From an uncultured Planctomycetaceae bacterium (GTDB lineage Bacteria > Planctomycetota > Planctomycetia > Planctomycetales > Planctomycetaceae), in the NCBI GenBank assembly GCA_903898975.1, contig CAIUHT010000392.1:1-12213 (forward strand): DNA of 12,213 nt, written 5' to 3'. The notes beneath the pieces are model-generated. The model had not been told where the DNA came from and ran no database searches. It saw only the letters and a list, made by a program, of their open reading frames with translations. Positions 4,459-10,535 of the stretch are shown piece by piece. How positions within the stretch are numbered: position 1 is the stretch's first letter; each line of letters starts with the position of its first letter. The translations under genes were made by a program, and so were the position numbers.

Positions 4459-7215
4459 ATGGGGCTGGCGGAAGTCGAGTTGGCTCAGGCGATGCTCCAC
4501 CCACGCGACATGGCACAACAGCGGGCGATCTCTCCTCGGGTGGAATTCGCCGTGGGGGGCGTGGCGGTGGTTGTCGCCCTCGCCCTGCGCATCTGGCACC
4601 TCGATCGCGTCGCTCTCTCGCACTTCGACGAAGGGGTCTACGCATCGAACCTCTGGTTCCCCTCGGGTGAGGGTTACCCAGCCCGGCAACTTTACGCGCC
4701 CCCTCTCCTCCCCGGGTTGATCGAACTCTGCCAGGGTGCCTGGGGAGCCGGGACGTGGCAGCCCCTGCTCCCCACCCTCGCCGCCGGGTGTCTTCTTCCC
4801 ATCATCGTGTGGTGGGTAGCAAGACGCTGGTTCGGGCAGGAGGCGGGGCTGCTTGCCCTCTGGCTTGTCGCGCTCTCGCCCACGCAGACCCTCTTCGCCC
4901 GCTCGGCACTCACCGACCCCCCGTTGGCCCTGGCGGTGTTGTTGGGAGTCGCGGCCGCCCTGGAGGGGGTTGCCCGGCGGAACACATTCGCACTCTGGTG
5001 TGCCGGGGCGTGCGGGGCCCTCGCCTGGTGGACCAAGTGGAATGGCTGGCTGGTCCTGGCCATCACCGGCTCGGCGCTCCCCGCCTGGCTCTGGAGTCGC
5101 GCTCGACACCGATCGGCACCGTGCGAAGCTGCCTCCGCCGTTTCACGTGAAACCGACCCGGGCAGGGTCGCCGGTGCGGAGCAAGCGGTCAGTCGCGCCG
5201 GTGAGCCCCCTGGTGGCTCGTCTCACGATGCGGATTCGAACACATCCTCGGGCCGGCAAGCGGCGACCTCGGCCCGCGGGCCCGGTGACAGTTCGCCAGG
5301 GCAATCCACTGGCTCCTTCCATGGTGAACCTGCCCCGCGACTCTCCTCCCCCGGCCTACCCCCTGCTCCGCAGACCCCTGCTGCATCGGGGCCCCGGTCG
5401 CATCAACAGACAGTGCGGGCACCGGAACTCAGCCCAGGCTCGACCGGAGGTGAGGCACCAGCGAGTTCGACAGCGAGTGTTCCACGTGAAACACATGGGG
5501 AAGGGAGCGTCGCGGCTGGTGGGTCGGCCTTGGGCGAGACGACCCTGGGGGCAGGGGCTGACCCGGTTTCACGTGAAACCGCCCCCGCTCCCAAGGCTCA
5601 CGAAGCAGGAAGTTCCACTGGGCGGTCACCAGCTGCCGGCGGACCGGTTTCACGTGAAACGAACACGGGTCGGGCCGGTAGGGCAAAGACTGCCGGTGAA
5701 GGCGACAACTCTGGTCCCGCAGAGACGCTCTCTCCCGCAATCTCCCCCGCAATCTCCCCCGCAGGAGACCTCCCTGGGGCCCGGCTGGGGACGGTTTCAC
5801 GTGAAACAACCCCACCTCACCCCGCGCAGACTGGCCGACGTCAGCCAGGCCGGGCCGGGTCGGGGACTCGTCCGAGGACTGTTTCACGTGAAACATCCGG
5901 GCCCGGCGGATGGGCTCCGCTCACCCGCTGGCTCGGTCTCGCGACGCTGGTGGGGCTGGCCTGGCTCCCCTGCTGGTGGGATCTGCAGCGAGTCGGGGGT
6001 TACGGTCCGGTCGCCGCCAATCATCGCAGCTACCTGGTTGGGACCAGCCAATGGCTGGCGACCGCCCGGCAGCAGTGGGAGGTTCTCCAGTGGCTCGACG
6101 CGCAACTCGGCGTCCTGCTCCCCGCGCTCGCCCTGGGGCTGGTGGGGGTCGTCTGCGTTCCGGCCCAGCGGAGGATGGGGTCCCGCACCGGCTGGTTGGT
6201 GTGGGCGTTGTTCGCGTTCGGGGCAGCGGTGGCCGGAGTCGGGGTCAGCTCGGTTCTGCTCACCGTGCTCTGGCTGGTTGAACTGCTCCGGCCGGCCAAC
6301 CACCAGATCCGCGCACGGTATGAGTCGTGGTTGCTCGCCGCGTGGTTGGCGGGGGTGTCGCTCCCCCTCTGGCAGTACCGCCCCTTCCCGCGCCTGACTA
6401 TCCCCTGGCTGGTCGCCACCGCGCTCGCCTCGGGAGCATGGTTCGCGCGGAGTCTCCACCACTCGGCAGACTCTCTCGGAGGCTCGCCCCCTGCTCTCCC
6501 GGGGAACCAGCCGGGTGTTGCACCCGACGCGACGTCCAGTCACTCGCACTCCCTGGCACACATCGTCCCGCGCGAGTTGGGGTGGGACCGCTCCCCGCCG
6601 AGCGCGAGCGGGCGGTCACCCGCCACTGGCCCGAACCTCGCGCGCCTGGGTTTTGGGGCGGGGTTGCTGTGGGTGGTGGGAGTTGGGCAGTGGCTGCTGC
6701 CTGTCGAGGGACAACCGCCACGCACTTGGCTCCCCGCGACCCCGGTCGACCAGCGGGGGGTCGCGGTCGCCGCCGCCGAGGTCATGCAGTCGATCCGTCG
6801 GCACCAGGACCTCCCCGAGGGGGACCCACTCGACCGCGTGGTGATCTACGTGCAGGGGGAGCCAGCGGTCCTGCATCATCTCCGCCGACTGGGGGTCCCC
6901 GAGTGTCGCCCCATTCAAGACCTGTCGTTCGCGCGACAGCCCGGACCGACCGCAGCGGCGGTCTACGTCGTCTCGGGCGAGCGGTCTTGGCGTCAGGCGG
7001 GCAGCCCGGCTGACCGCCAGCAGGCCCGGTACCTCCAGCCACTCGCCCGGCTGCCCGTCTCATTACCCCCCCTGGCCTGGTTCGACGAACCGCCCCTCCC
7101 CGGGAACAGCGACGACCCCGTTTCCGAACCAGCACCCGACCCGCGTCTCCGGCGCTATGAGGTGCAGCTGGACTTCCATGGACAGGAACCGATCGCATCC
7201 CGCCGACCGCGATGA
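4459..7215 (+). CDS. GT-C fold (GT39/ArnT-like) integral membrane glycosyltransferase carrying a parS-encoding insertion
   Basis: This 918-residue membrane protein resembles dolichyl-phosphate-mannose or ArnT-type glycosyltransferases, which transfer sugars from a polyprenyl-phosphate carrier on the outer face of the cytoplasmic membrane. The first helix (about 31-47) is followed by the loop LSHFDEGVYA with the typical acidic pair D57-E58, then by helices around 103-120, 128-145, 154-172, 177-190 and 196-212. FARSALTDPPLAL (146-158) and WWTKWNGWL (190-198) are also family-typical. Residues about 216-484 are a low-complexity, surely disordered insertion rich in P, S, G, A and T that contains six V-(S/P)-R-E-T pentapeptides encoded by parS sites. 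Helices resume at about 487-505 and continue to about 747, with a second low-complexity stretch near 663-725, followed by a soluble C-terminal domain (about 755-918). An in-frame TGA at 4441 makes ATG 4459 the first possible start; ATG 4510 (MAQQRAISPRVEF) is an alternative. Acceptor and donor are unknown. Reading frame and third-position GC stay consistent across the insertion, so the gene appears intact. Confidence 0.85.
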   Translation: MGLAEVELAQAMLHPRDMAQQRAISPRVEFAVGGVAVVVALALRIWHLDRVALSHFDEGVYASNLWFPSGEGYPARQLYAPPLLPGLIELCQGAWGAGTWQPLLPTLAAGCLLPIIVWWVARRWFGQEAGLLALWLVALSPTQTLFARSALTDPPLALAVLLGVAAALEGVARRNTFALWCAGACGALAWWTKWNGWLVLAITGSALPAWLWSRARHRSAPCEAASAVSRETDPGRVAGAEQAVSRAGEPPGGSSHDADSNTSSGRQAATSARGPGDSSPGQSTGSFHGEPAPRLSSPGLPPAPQTPAASGPRSHQQTVRAPELSPGSTGGEAPASSTASVPRETHGEGSVAAGGSALGETTLGAGADPVSRETAPAPKAHEAGSSTGRSPAAGGPVSRETNTGRAGRAKTAGEGDNSGPAETLSPAISPAISPAGDLPGARLGTVSRETTPPHPAQTGRRQPGRAGSGTRPRTVSRETSGPGGWAPLTRWLGLATLVGLAWLPCWWDLQRVGGYGPVAANHRSYLVGTSQWLATARQQWEVLQWLDAQLGVLLPALALGLVGVVCVPAQRRMGSRTGWLVWALFAFGAAVAGVGVSSVLLTVLWLVELLRPANHQIRARYESWLLAAWLAGVSLPLWQYRPFPRLTIPWLVATALASGAWFARSLHHSADSLGGSPPALPGNQPGVAPDATSSHSHSLAHIVPRELGWDRSPPSASGRSPATGPNLARLGFGAGLLWVVGVGQWLLPVEGQPPRTWLPATPVDQRGVAVAAAEVMQSIRRHQDLPEGDPLDRVVIYVQGEPAVLHHLRRLGVPECRPIQDLSFARQPGPTAAAVYVVSGERSWRQAGSPADRQQARYLQPLARLPVSLPPLAWFDEPPLPGNSDDPVSEPAPDPRLRRYEVQLDFHGQEPIASRRPR
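5139..5154. other. parS: parS site 1
   Basis: CGTTTCACGTGAAACC contains the perfect 14-bp palindromic core (5140-5153). The outermost bases C and C differ from the consensus T and A. It encodes V-S-R-E-T at residues 228-232 of the glycosyltransferase and is the most isolated copy, 339 bp from the next. Confidence 0.92.
5478..5493. other. parS: parS site 2 (Bacillus-type variant)
   Basis: TGTTCCACGTGAAACA is identical to the classical Bacillus subtilis parS 16-mer. It differs from the other five copies by one base in the left arm, which changes the encoded peptide to V-P-R-E-T (residues 341-345). Confidence 0.93.
5565..5580. other. parS: parS site 3
   Basis: GGTTTCACGTGAAACC is a perfect 16-bp palindrome with the consensus 14-bp core. 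It encodes V-S-R-E-T at residues 370-374. Confidence 0.92.
5646..5661. other. parS: parS site 4
   Basis: GGTTTCACGTGAAACG has the perfect 14-bp core with variable outer bases. It encodes V-S-R-E-T at residues 397-401. Confidence 0.92.
5729..5764 (+). repeat. Three tandem 12-bp units between parS sites 4 and 5
   Basis: TCTCCCCCGCAA-like 12-bp units occur three times in a row (5729-5740, 5741-5752, 5753-5764) with a few mismatches in the first and last. They are read in frame as repeated S-P-A-(I/G), so they keep the glycosyltransferase frame. They suggest slippage growth of the disordered insertion. Confidence 0.7.
5793..5808. other. parS: parS site 5
   Basis: GGTTTCACGTGAAACA has the perfect 14-bp core. 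It encodes V-S-R-E-T at residues 446-450. Confidence 0.92.
5880..5895. other. parS: parS site 6
   Basis: TGTTTCACGTGAAACA is a fully palindromic consensus 16-mer. It encodes V-S-R-E-T at residues 475-479, just before the transmembrane part of the glycosyltransferase resumes, and is the site closest to parB. Confidence 0.94.
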
Positions 7216-7489
7216 CCACACCGGTTCAGTCGCGTTGCCACCGCTCCTGTGCCTGGGGTCGAGAGCCGTGTTCCGACCCTCCTCCATTGAGCGTGGATCG
7301 GTTTGAGCGCGGTCGCTTGCCCCCGACGAGAATCGGGTTCGCCAGGACGCAGTGAGGAGGTTCGTGTTACCAGACAGGGGATTCGTGGAACGGGACTGTG
7401 CGCGACTGGAGCCTTGGTAGCGGCTGGTGAAGACCGCGACCCCAGACCCAAGCGGTGCACCGACCGGCGGGACGTACCCAGACTTTCGG

Positions 7490-7549
7490 TGAGTCGTGAC
7501 TGAGTCGTGTGCGACCCGTGTGAGTCGCGTCTGAGTCGGGTGTGAGTCG
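7490..7549 (+). repeat. Phased TGAGTCG iteron-like array
   Basis: The heptamer TGAGTCG occurs exactly at 7490, 7501, 7521, 7532 and 7543. Three of the four spacings are 11 bp and the fourth is 20 bp; a degenerate TGCGACC at 7510 partly fills that gap. Near-matches TGAGTTC and TGAGTGG follow at about 7628 and 7635. Spacing close to one helical turn puts the repeats on one face of DNA, as in arrays bound by a regulator or initiator. No known protein with this target comes to mind. Confidence 0.6.
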
Positions 7550-7735
7550 AGCAGTTCGCTGTTTGGCACCCCCAGCGACTCTTCAGCAGCGAGCTTCCGA
7601 GACGACTCTTCCGAGTCTCTGGCCGAGTGAGTTCTGAGTGGTGTCAGCGACGTGGCCTGCGTGTTCGCGACGCGCAGTGTCATTCAAAGCAGTCGCATCT
7701 CGGCGGTCTCTTACCCGATGACCGGCGACCTCCAG

Positions 7736-7749
7736 CATACACGTGAAAC
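7736..7749. promoter_or_regulatory. Degenerate parS-like half-site upstream of parB
   Basis: CATACACGTGAAAC matches the parS core at 11 of 14 positions, including the entire right arm and centre CACGTGAAAC, while the left arm is degenerate. It lies in non-coding DNA about 210 nt before the chosen parB start, where ParB autoregulation would be natural. It is either a weak or decayed ParB site or a coincidence. Confidence 0.4.
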
Positions 7750-7948
7750 GTGGTTGGGATGAGGTCGAACTTCGCTGCAGATGGCGTCAGCTCAGATCAA
7801 CGCCGACCTCTCGCGCGACAGGTGTCGAGAGGTCGCTGGATGGGGACCGAAGCACGCCACCCATGCCCCGCGACACCGGGTGCGGAAAAAGTTTTTTCGG
7901 TCTTAGCGCGGCGGGCGATCGGCGATAGAGTCCCTACCCGCGCACGAC

Positions 7949-7952
7949 AGGG
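7949..7952 (+). promoter_or_regulatory. Ribosome binding site deciding the parB start
   Basis: AGGG lies 7 nt upstream of the ATG at 7960, a good Shine-Dalgarno spacing. Neither the GTG at 7750 nor the ATG at 8029 has a comparable sequence before it. Confidence 0.4.
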
Positions 7953-7959
7953 TCTGTCG

Positions 7960-8970
7960 ATGGGCCTGGCAAGTGTGCCGGGCGAGCCCTCGGTCAACGC
8001 GGTTCTTCACCCCGACGTGGTGCCCCTCATGGACGACACACAACTCCCCGGGTCGACCCCGAATGACAATCCGTTGCTGGCCCGGCGGCGGCTCGGTCGG
8101 GGTCTCAACTCGCTCCTCGGCACGCCCGAGACCGGCACTCCCGAACCGGCCCCCTCGACCGAATACACGCTGGTTCCCGCCGAGGCAATCGCCCGCAATC
8201 CCTACCAGCCCCGGCTCGAGTTCGACGGCGCCGAGCTCGCCGAACTGGTCGAGAGCATTGGGCAGCATGGCATCTTGTCTCCGCTGCTGGTTCGGCACAC
8301 CCCGGCCGGGTATCAGCTCATCGCGGGAGAGCGTCGGCTGCTCGCGGCCCGCAAGGTGGGACTGGTCGAGGTCCCGTGCCGGGTGGTGGAAATGGAGGAC
8401 AAGGCGGTCTGCGAAGTCGCCATTGTCGAGAACGTACAGCGGGCCGACCTGAACGATCTCGAGAAGGCGACCGCGTTCCAGCAGTACCTCGACAAGTTCG
8501 GTGGGAGCGTCGAAGAGCTGGCGCGGAAGATGGGGAAAGATCGCTCCACCATCAGCAACTGCCTGCGGCTGCTCGAGCTGCCCGAGGCGGTGAAGCTGGC
8601 GATGCAGGAACGCAAGATTTCGGCGGGGCACGCCCGCGCGCTGCTGCCGCTGGAATCGGAGGAGCAGCAGGTCGAGGTCTGTCAGCAGATTGTCGGCGGG
8701 GGCTGGAGTGTCCGCCAGACCGAAGAGCAGGTTCGTGAAAAACTGCTCGCGAGTGACACCATCCCGATTGGCGCTGGCCGGACGAAGGGTCGGAGCAAGG
8801 GCTCGATTGGCGGTGCCCACGTCCGCGACCTGGAACGCCAGCTTCGAGAAGTGCTGGGCCTCAAGGTTGAGATCAGCCTCAAGGGAAAACAGGCGGGCAA
8901 GCTGACCGTGCACTTCGGCTCGAATGACGAGTTCGACCGCGTCTGCAGCTACCTGCGCAAGGCGAGCTGA
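7960..8970 (+). CDS. parB: Chromosome-partitioning protein ParB (Spo0J/ParB family)
   Basis: ParB is a CTP-dependent DNA clamp that loads at parS, spreads along DNA and works with the ATPase ParA to segregate newly replicated origins. The 336-residue product has the ParA-interaction motif RRRLGRGLNSLLG (about 42-54), the ParB N-terminal CTP-binding domain with NPYQPR (80-85), the GERR motif (123-126) and ENVQRADLN (157-165), then a helix-turn-helix (ELARKMGKDRSTISNCLRLL, about 186-205) that reads parS. A linker and a C-terminal dimerisation domain (about 286-336) follow. The second arginine block reads GERRLLAA where most homologues have GERRxRAA. The start is uncertain: ATG 7960 has AGGG upstream and high third-position GC after it, while ATG 8029 would give a more usual 313-residue protein. 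No parA lies adjacent, which is unusual. Its targets, six parS sites, are about 2.1-2.8 kb upstream inside the glycosyltransferase gene. A hairpin terminator follows the gene. Confidence 0.95.
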   Translation: MGLASVPGEPSVNAVLHPDVVPLMDDTQLPGSTPNDNPLLARRRLGRGLNSLLGTPETGTPEPAPSTEYTLVPAEAIARNPYQPRLEFDGAELAELVESIGQHGILSPLLVRHTPAGYQLIAGERRLLAARKVGLVEVPCRVVEMEDKAVCEVAIVENVQRADLNDLEKATAFQQYLDKFGGSVEELARKMGKDRSTISNCLRLLELPEAVKLAMQERKISAGHARALLPLESEEQQVEVCQQIVGGGWSVRQTEEQVREKLLASDTIPIGAGRTKGRSKGSIGGAHVRDLERQLREVLGLKVEISLKGKQAGKLTVHFGSNDEFDRVCSYLRKAS

Positions 8971-9136
8971 GGAACGTCCGCCACGCCGGGCTCCTGCAGG
9001 GCCGAGCCATCAATGCCGCGCCAGCGGGTGCCTCAAGTGGACAGCTGGTGGGCCGGGTCAGCAATCCCTGAGCTCACTTCATCGCCGACAGCCCGGCACC
9101 GTCCCTCGGAACAGATCGCCTGCCGTCGCAAGCTAA

Positions 9137-9165
9137 CGCACCTCGGCCGGTCGGGCCGAGGTGTG
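9137..9165. terminator. Strong hairpin between convergent parB and hemL, probable bidirectional terminator
   Basis: CACCTCGGCC (9139-9148) and GGCCGAGGTG (9154-9163) form a perfect 10-bp GC-rich stem with a 5-nt loop, extended by a G-T wobble and a C-G pair. It lies in the 278-bp gap between the ends of parB and hemL, which face each other, so it could stop both transcripts. No T-tract follows on either strand, so it is not a textbook intrinsic terminator. Confidence 0.65.
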
Positions 9166-9248
9166 CTGCGACCGCAAACAGCGGTGACGGGCCTCGGGAC
9201 TGTTGTTCGGCGGATTCGCGGCTGGCGCGCGACGACGCAGAAACGTGC

Positions 9249-10535
9249 TCAGCCAATCTTGGCCAGCACTTCCCGGGCGGCGGCGATGGTGGCGTCGATG
9301 TCGGACGGAGTGTGGGCGGCCGAGACAAAGTTCGCCTCGAACTGGCTGCACGGCAGGTAGATGCCCCGCTCGATCATGCCCCAGAAATACCGCGAGAACC
9401 GGGCGGTGTCGCTGCGGGCGGCGATCGTGTAGTTCGTCACTGGATCGGGATTAAAGAAGAGTGTGAACATGCTCCCCACGGCGGCGACCTGGTGAGGGAG
9501 GCCGGCCGCGCGGGCAGCCGCGGAGAGCCCCTCGCACAGTCGGGCGGTCTCTTGAGCCAGCTTCGGGTACGGGTTGACACGCTTCAATTCCCGGAGTGTC
9601 GCCAACCCACTCGCCATCGCCACGGGGTTCCCCGAAAGCGTCCCGGCCTGGTAGACCGGGCCCAGGGGGGAAACACTGTGCATCACATCGGCCCGCCCAC
9701 CATAGGCACCGACAGGCAGTCCCCCGCCAATGATCTTGCCCAGGGTGGTGAGATCGGGGCGGATGCCCAGCAACTCCTGGGCACCGCCGAACGCCAGTCG
9801 GAAGCCGGTCATCACCTCGTCGAAGATCAGCAGCGCGCCATGCTGCCGGGTCAGTTCAACCAGTGCCTGCAGAAACGCCGGGTCGGGACGGACCAATCCC
9901 ATGTTCCCCACGACCGGCTCCAGGATCACTCCCGCGATCTCTTTGCCCTGGCGATGGAACGCCTGTTCCAGGGCGGTGACATCGTTGTATTCCAGCACCA
10001 GGGTATCAGCCGTACAGCCCGCGGGAACTCCGGGGCTGGAGGGGGTTCCCAGCGTGGTCGCGGCACTCCCCGCCTTGACCAGCAGGCTGTCCACATGCCC
10101 GTGGTAGCACCCCGCGAACTTGATGAGCTTGTCGCGGCGGGTGAAACCGCGGGCGACGCGGATCGCGCTCATCGTCGCCTCGGTCCCCGAGTTGACCATC
10201 CGCACCATTTCAATGGAGGGGACGGCGTCCACCACCGCTTCCGCCAGTTCGGTCTCCGACCGGGTGGGAGCGCCAAAGCTGGTGCCCCGCTCGAGCGCCC
10301 CGCGGATAGCGTCGAGCACCGCGGGATGCCGATGCCCCAGAATGTGTGGACCCCACGACCCGATATAGTCGATCAACCGGTTCCCATCGAGGTCGTAGAG
10401 ATACGCCCCTTCCCCCCGATCCATCACGAGGGGTTCGCCCCCGACACCGCCGAACGCGCGGGCCGGGCTGTTAACTCCCCCGGGGATGACTCGACCGGCT
10501 CGTTGGAATTCGGCGTGACTCTGGGAACGGTTCAT
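9249..10535 (-). CDS. hemL: Glutamate-1-semialdehyde 2,1-aminomutase
   Basis: HemL converts glutamate-1-semialdehyde to 5-aminolevulinate, the last step of the C5 route to tetrapyrroles (heme), in the cytoplasm with PLP or PMP as cofactor. The 428-residue product is of normal family length and starts with the typical RAGRVIPGGVNSPARAFGGV (12-31). It shows IGSWGPHILGHRHP (58-71), the phosphate-binding SGTEA (116-120), YHGHVDSLLVKAGS (144-157), FDEVMTGFR with the PLP-contacting D239 (238-246), and TTLGKIIGGGLPVGAYGG with the Schiff-base lysine K267. All catalytic features are present. It runs opposite to parB and is divergent from the GNAT gene. No other heme genes are next to it. CAGG 4 nt before the ATG is a weak ribosome binding site. 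Confidence 0.96.
   Translation of the reverse strand: MNRSQSHAEFQRAGRVIPGGVNSPARAFGGVGGEPLVMDRGEGAYLYDLDGNRLIDYIGSWGPHILGHRHPAVLDAIRGALERGTSFGAPTRSETELAEAVVDAVPSIEMVRMVNSGTEATMSAIRVARGFTRRDKLIKFAGCYHGHVDSLLVKAGSAATTLGTPSSPGVPAGCTADTLVLEYNDVTALEQAFHRQGKEIAGVILEPVVGNMGLVRPDPAFLQALVELTRQHGALLIFDEVMTGFRLAFGGAQELLGIRPDLTTLGKIIGGGLPVGAYGGRADVMHSVSPLGPVYQAGTLSGNPVAMASGLATLRELKRVNPYPKLAQETARLCEGLSAAARAAGLPHQVAAVGSMFTLFFNPDPVTNYTIAARSDTARFSRYFWGMIERGIYLPCSQFEANFVSAAHTPSDIDATIAAAREVLAKIG

Larger units (their letters stand above)
5139..5895. other. parS: parS centromere cluster (six ParB-binding sites) inside the glycosyltransferase gene
   Basis: Six near-identical palindromes occur within 757 bp. The starts of their 14-bp cores are 5140, 5479, 5566, 5647, 5794 and 5881; all spacings (339, 87, 81, 147, 87) are multiples of three. 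The core GTTTCACGTGAAAC is the well-known chromosomal parS sequence bound by ParB through its helix-turn-helix, from which ParB, acting as a CTP-dependent DNA clamp, spreads to form the partition complex. The cluster ends 2.06 kb upstream of the parB start. I saw no comparable site elsewhere in the window except a degenerate half-site at 7736. Sites this close together would act as one loading centre for ParB. Confidence 0.93.
7216..7959. other. Non-coding region between the glycosyltransferase gene and parB
   Basis: No convincing gene is seen in these 744 bases. Where parA would normally precede parB there is instead an array of TGAGTCG repeats (7490-7549), a degenerate parS half-site (7736-7749), an AT-rich palindrome GAAAAA-GT-TTTTTC (7885-7898) and a possible parB leader. 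The frame of parB is open back to a GTG at 7750, but third-position GC drops before 7960, which argues that this upstream part is not translated. Confidence 0.6.

Noticed and set aside
3917..4645. 242-codon minus-strand open frame upstream of and overlapping the glycosyltransferase start
   Set aside because: The composition is arginine/proline-rich, as in chance frames of GC-rich DNA. It overlaps the well-supported start of the glycosyltransferase and lacks motifs.
5205..5340. Possible further parS copies (sequences near CTCACGATG and CCATGGTGAA) between sites 1 and 2
   Set aside because: They match only part of one arm and lack the central CACGTG, so they fall within chance similarity.
5429..5896. 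Minus-strand open frame with F-H-V-K repeats across the parS cluster
   Set aside because: Palindromic parS sites are read equally on the opposite strand, so the repeats are automatic. There is no other protein character.
4853..6397. A 514-codon plus-strand open frame overlapping the glycosyltransferase, containing repeated F-H-V-K peptides
   Set aside because: It is an alternative reading of the same parS palindromes in high-GC DNA. The other frame carries the transmembrane helices and conserved GT-C motifs at both ends, and this frame shows no domain.
6565..6578. GTCCCGCGCGAGTT as a decayed parS
   Set aside because: Only half of the core positions match and CACGTG is lost. The shared V-P-R-E peptide alone is not enough to call a site.
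7063..7683. 206-codon minus-strand open frame covering the TGAGTCG repeat region
   Set aside because: It overlaps the end of the glycosyltransferase gene, has no hydrophobic or domain pattern, and the repeats are better explained as DNA-level direct repeats.
7750..7959. Extended N-terminus for ParB from the in-frame GTG at 7750
   Set aside because: Third-position GC falls to background here, no ribosome binding site precedes it, and family N-termini begin close to the LGRGL motif.
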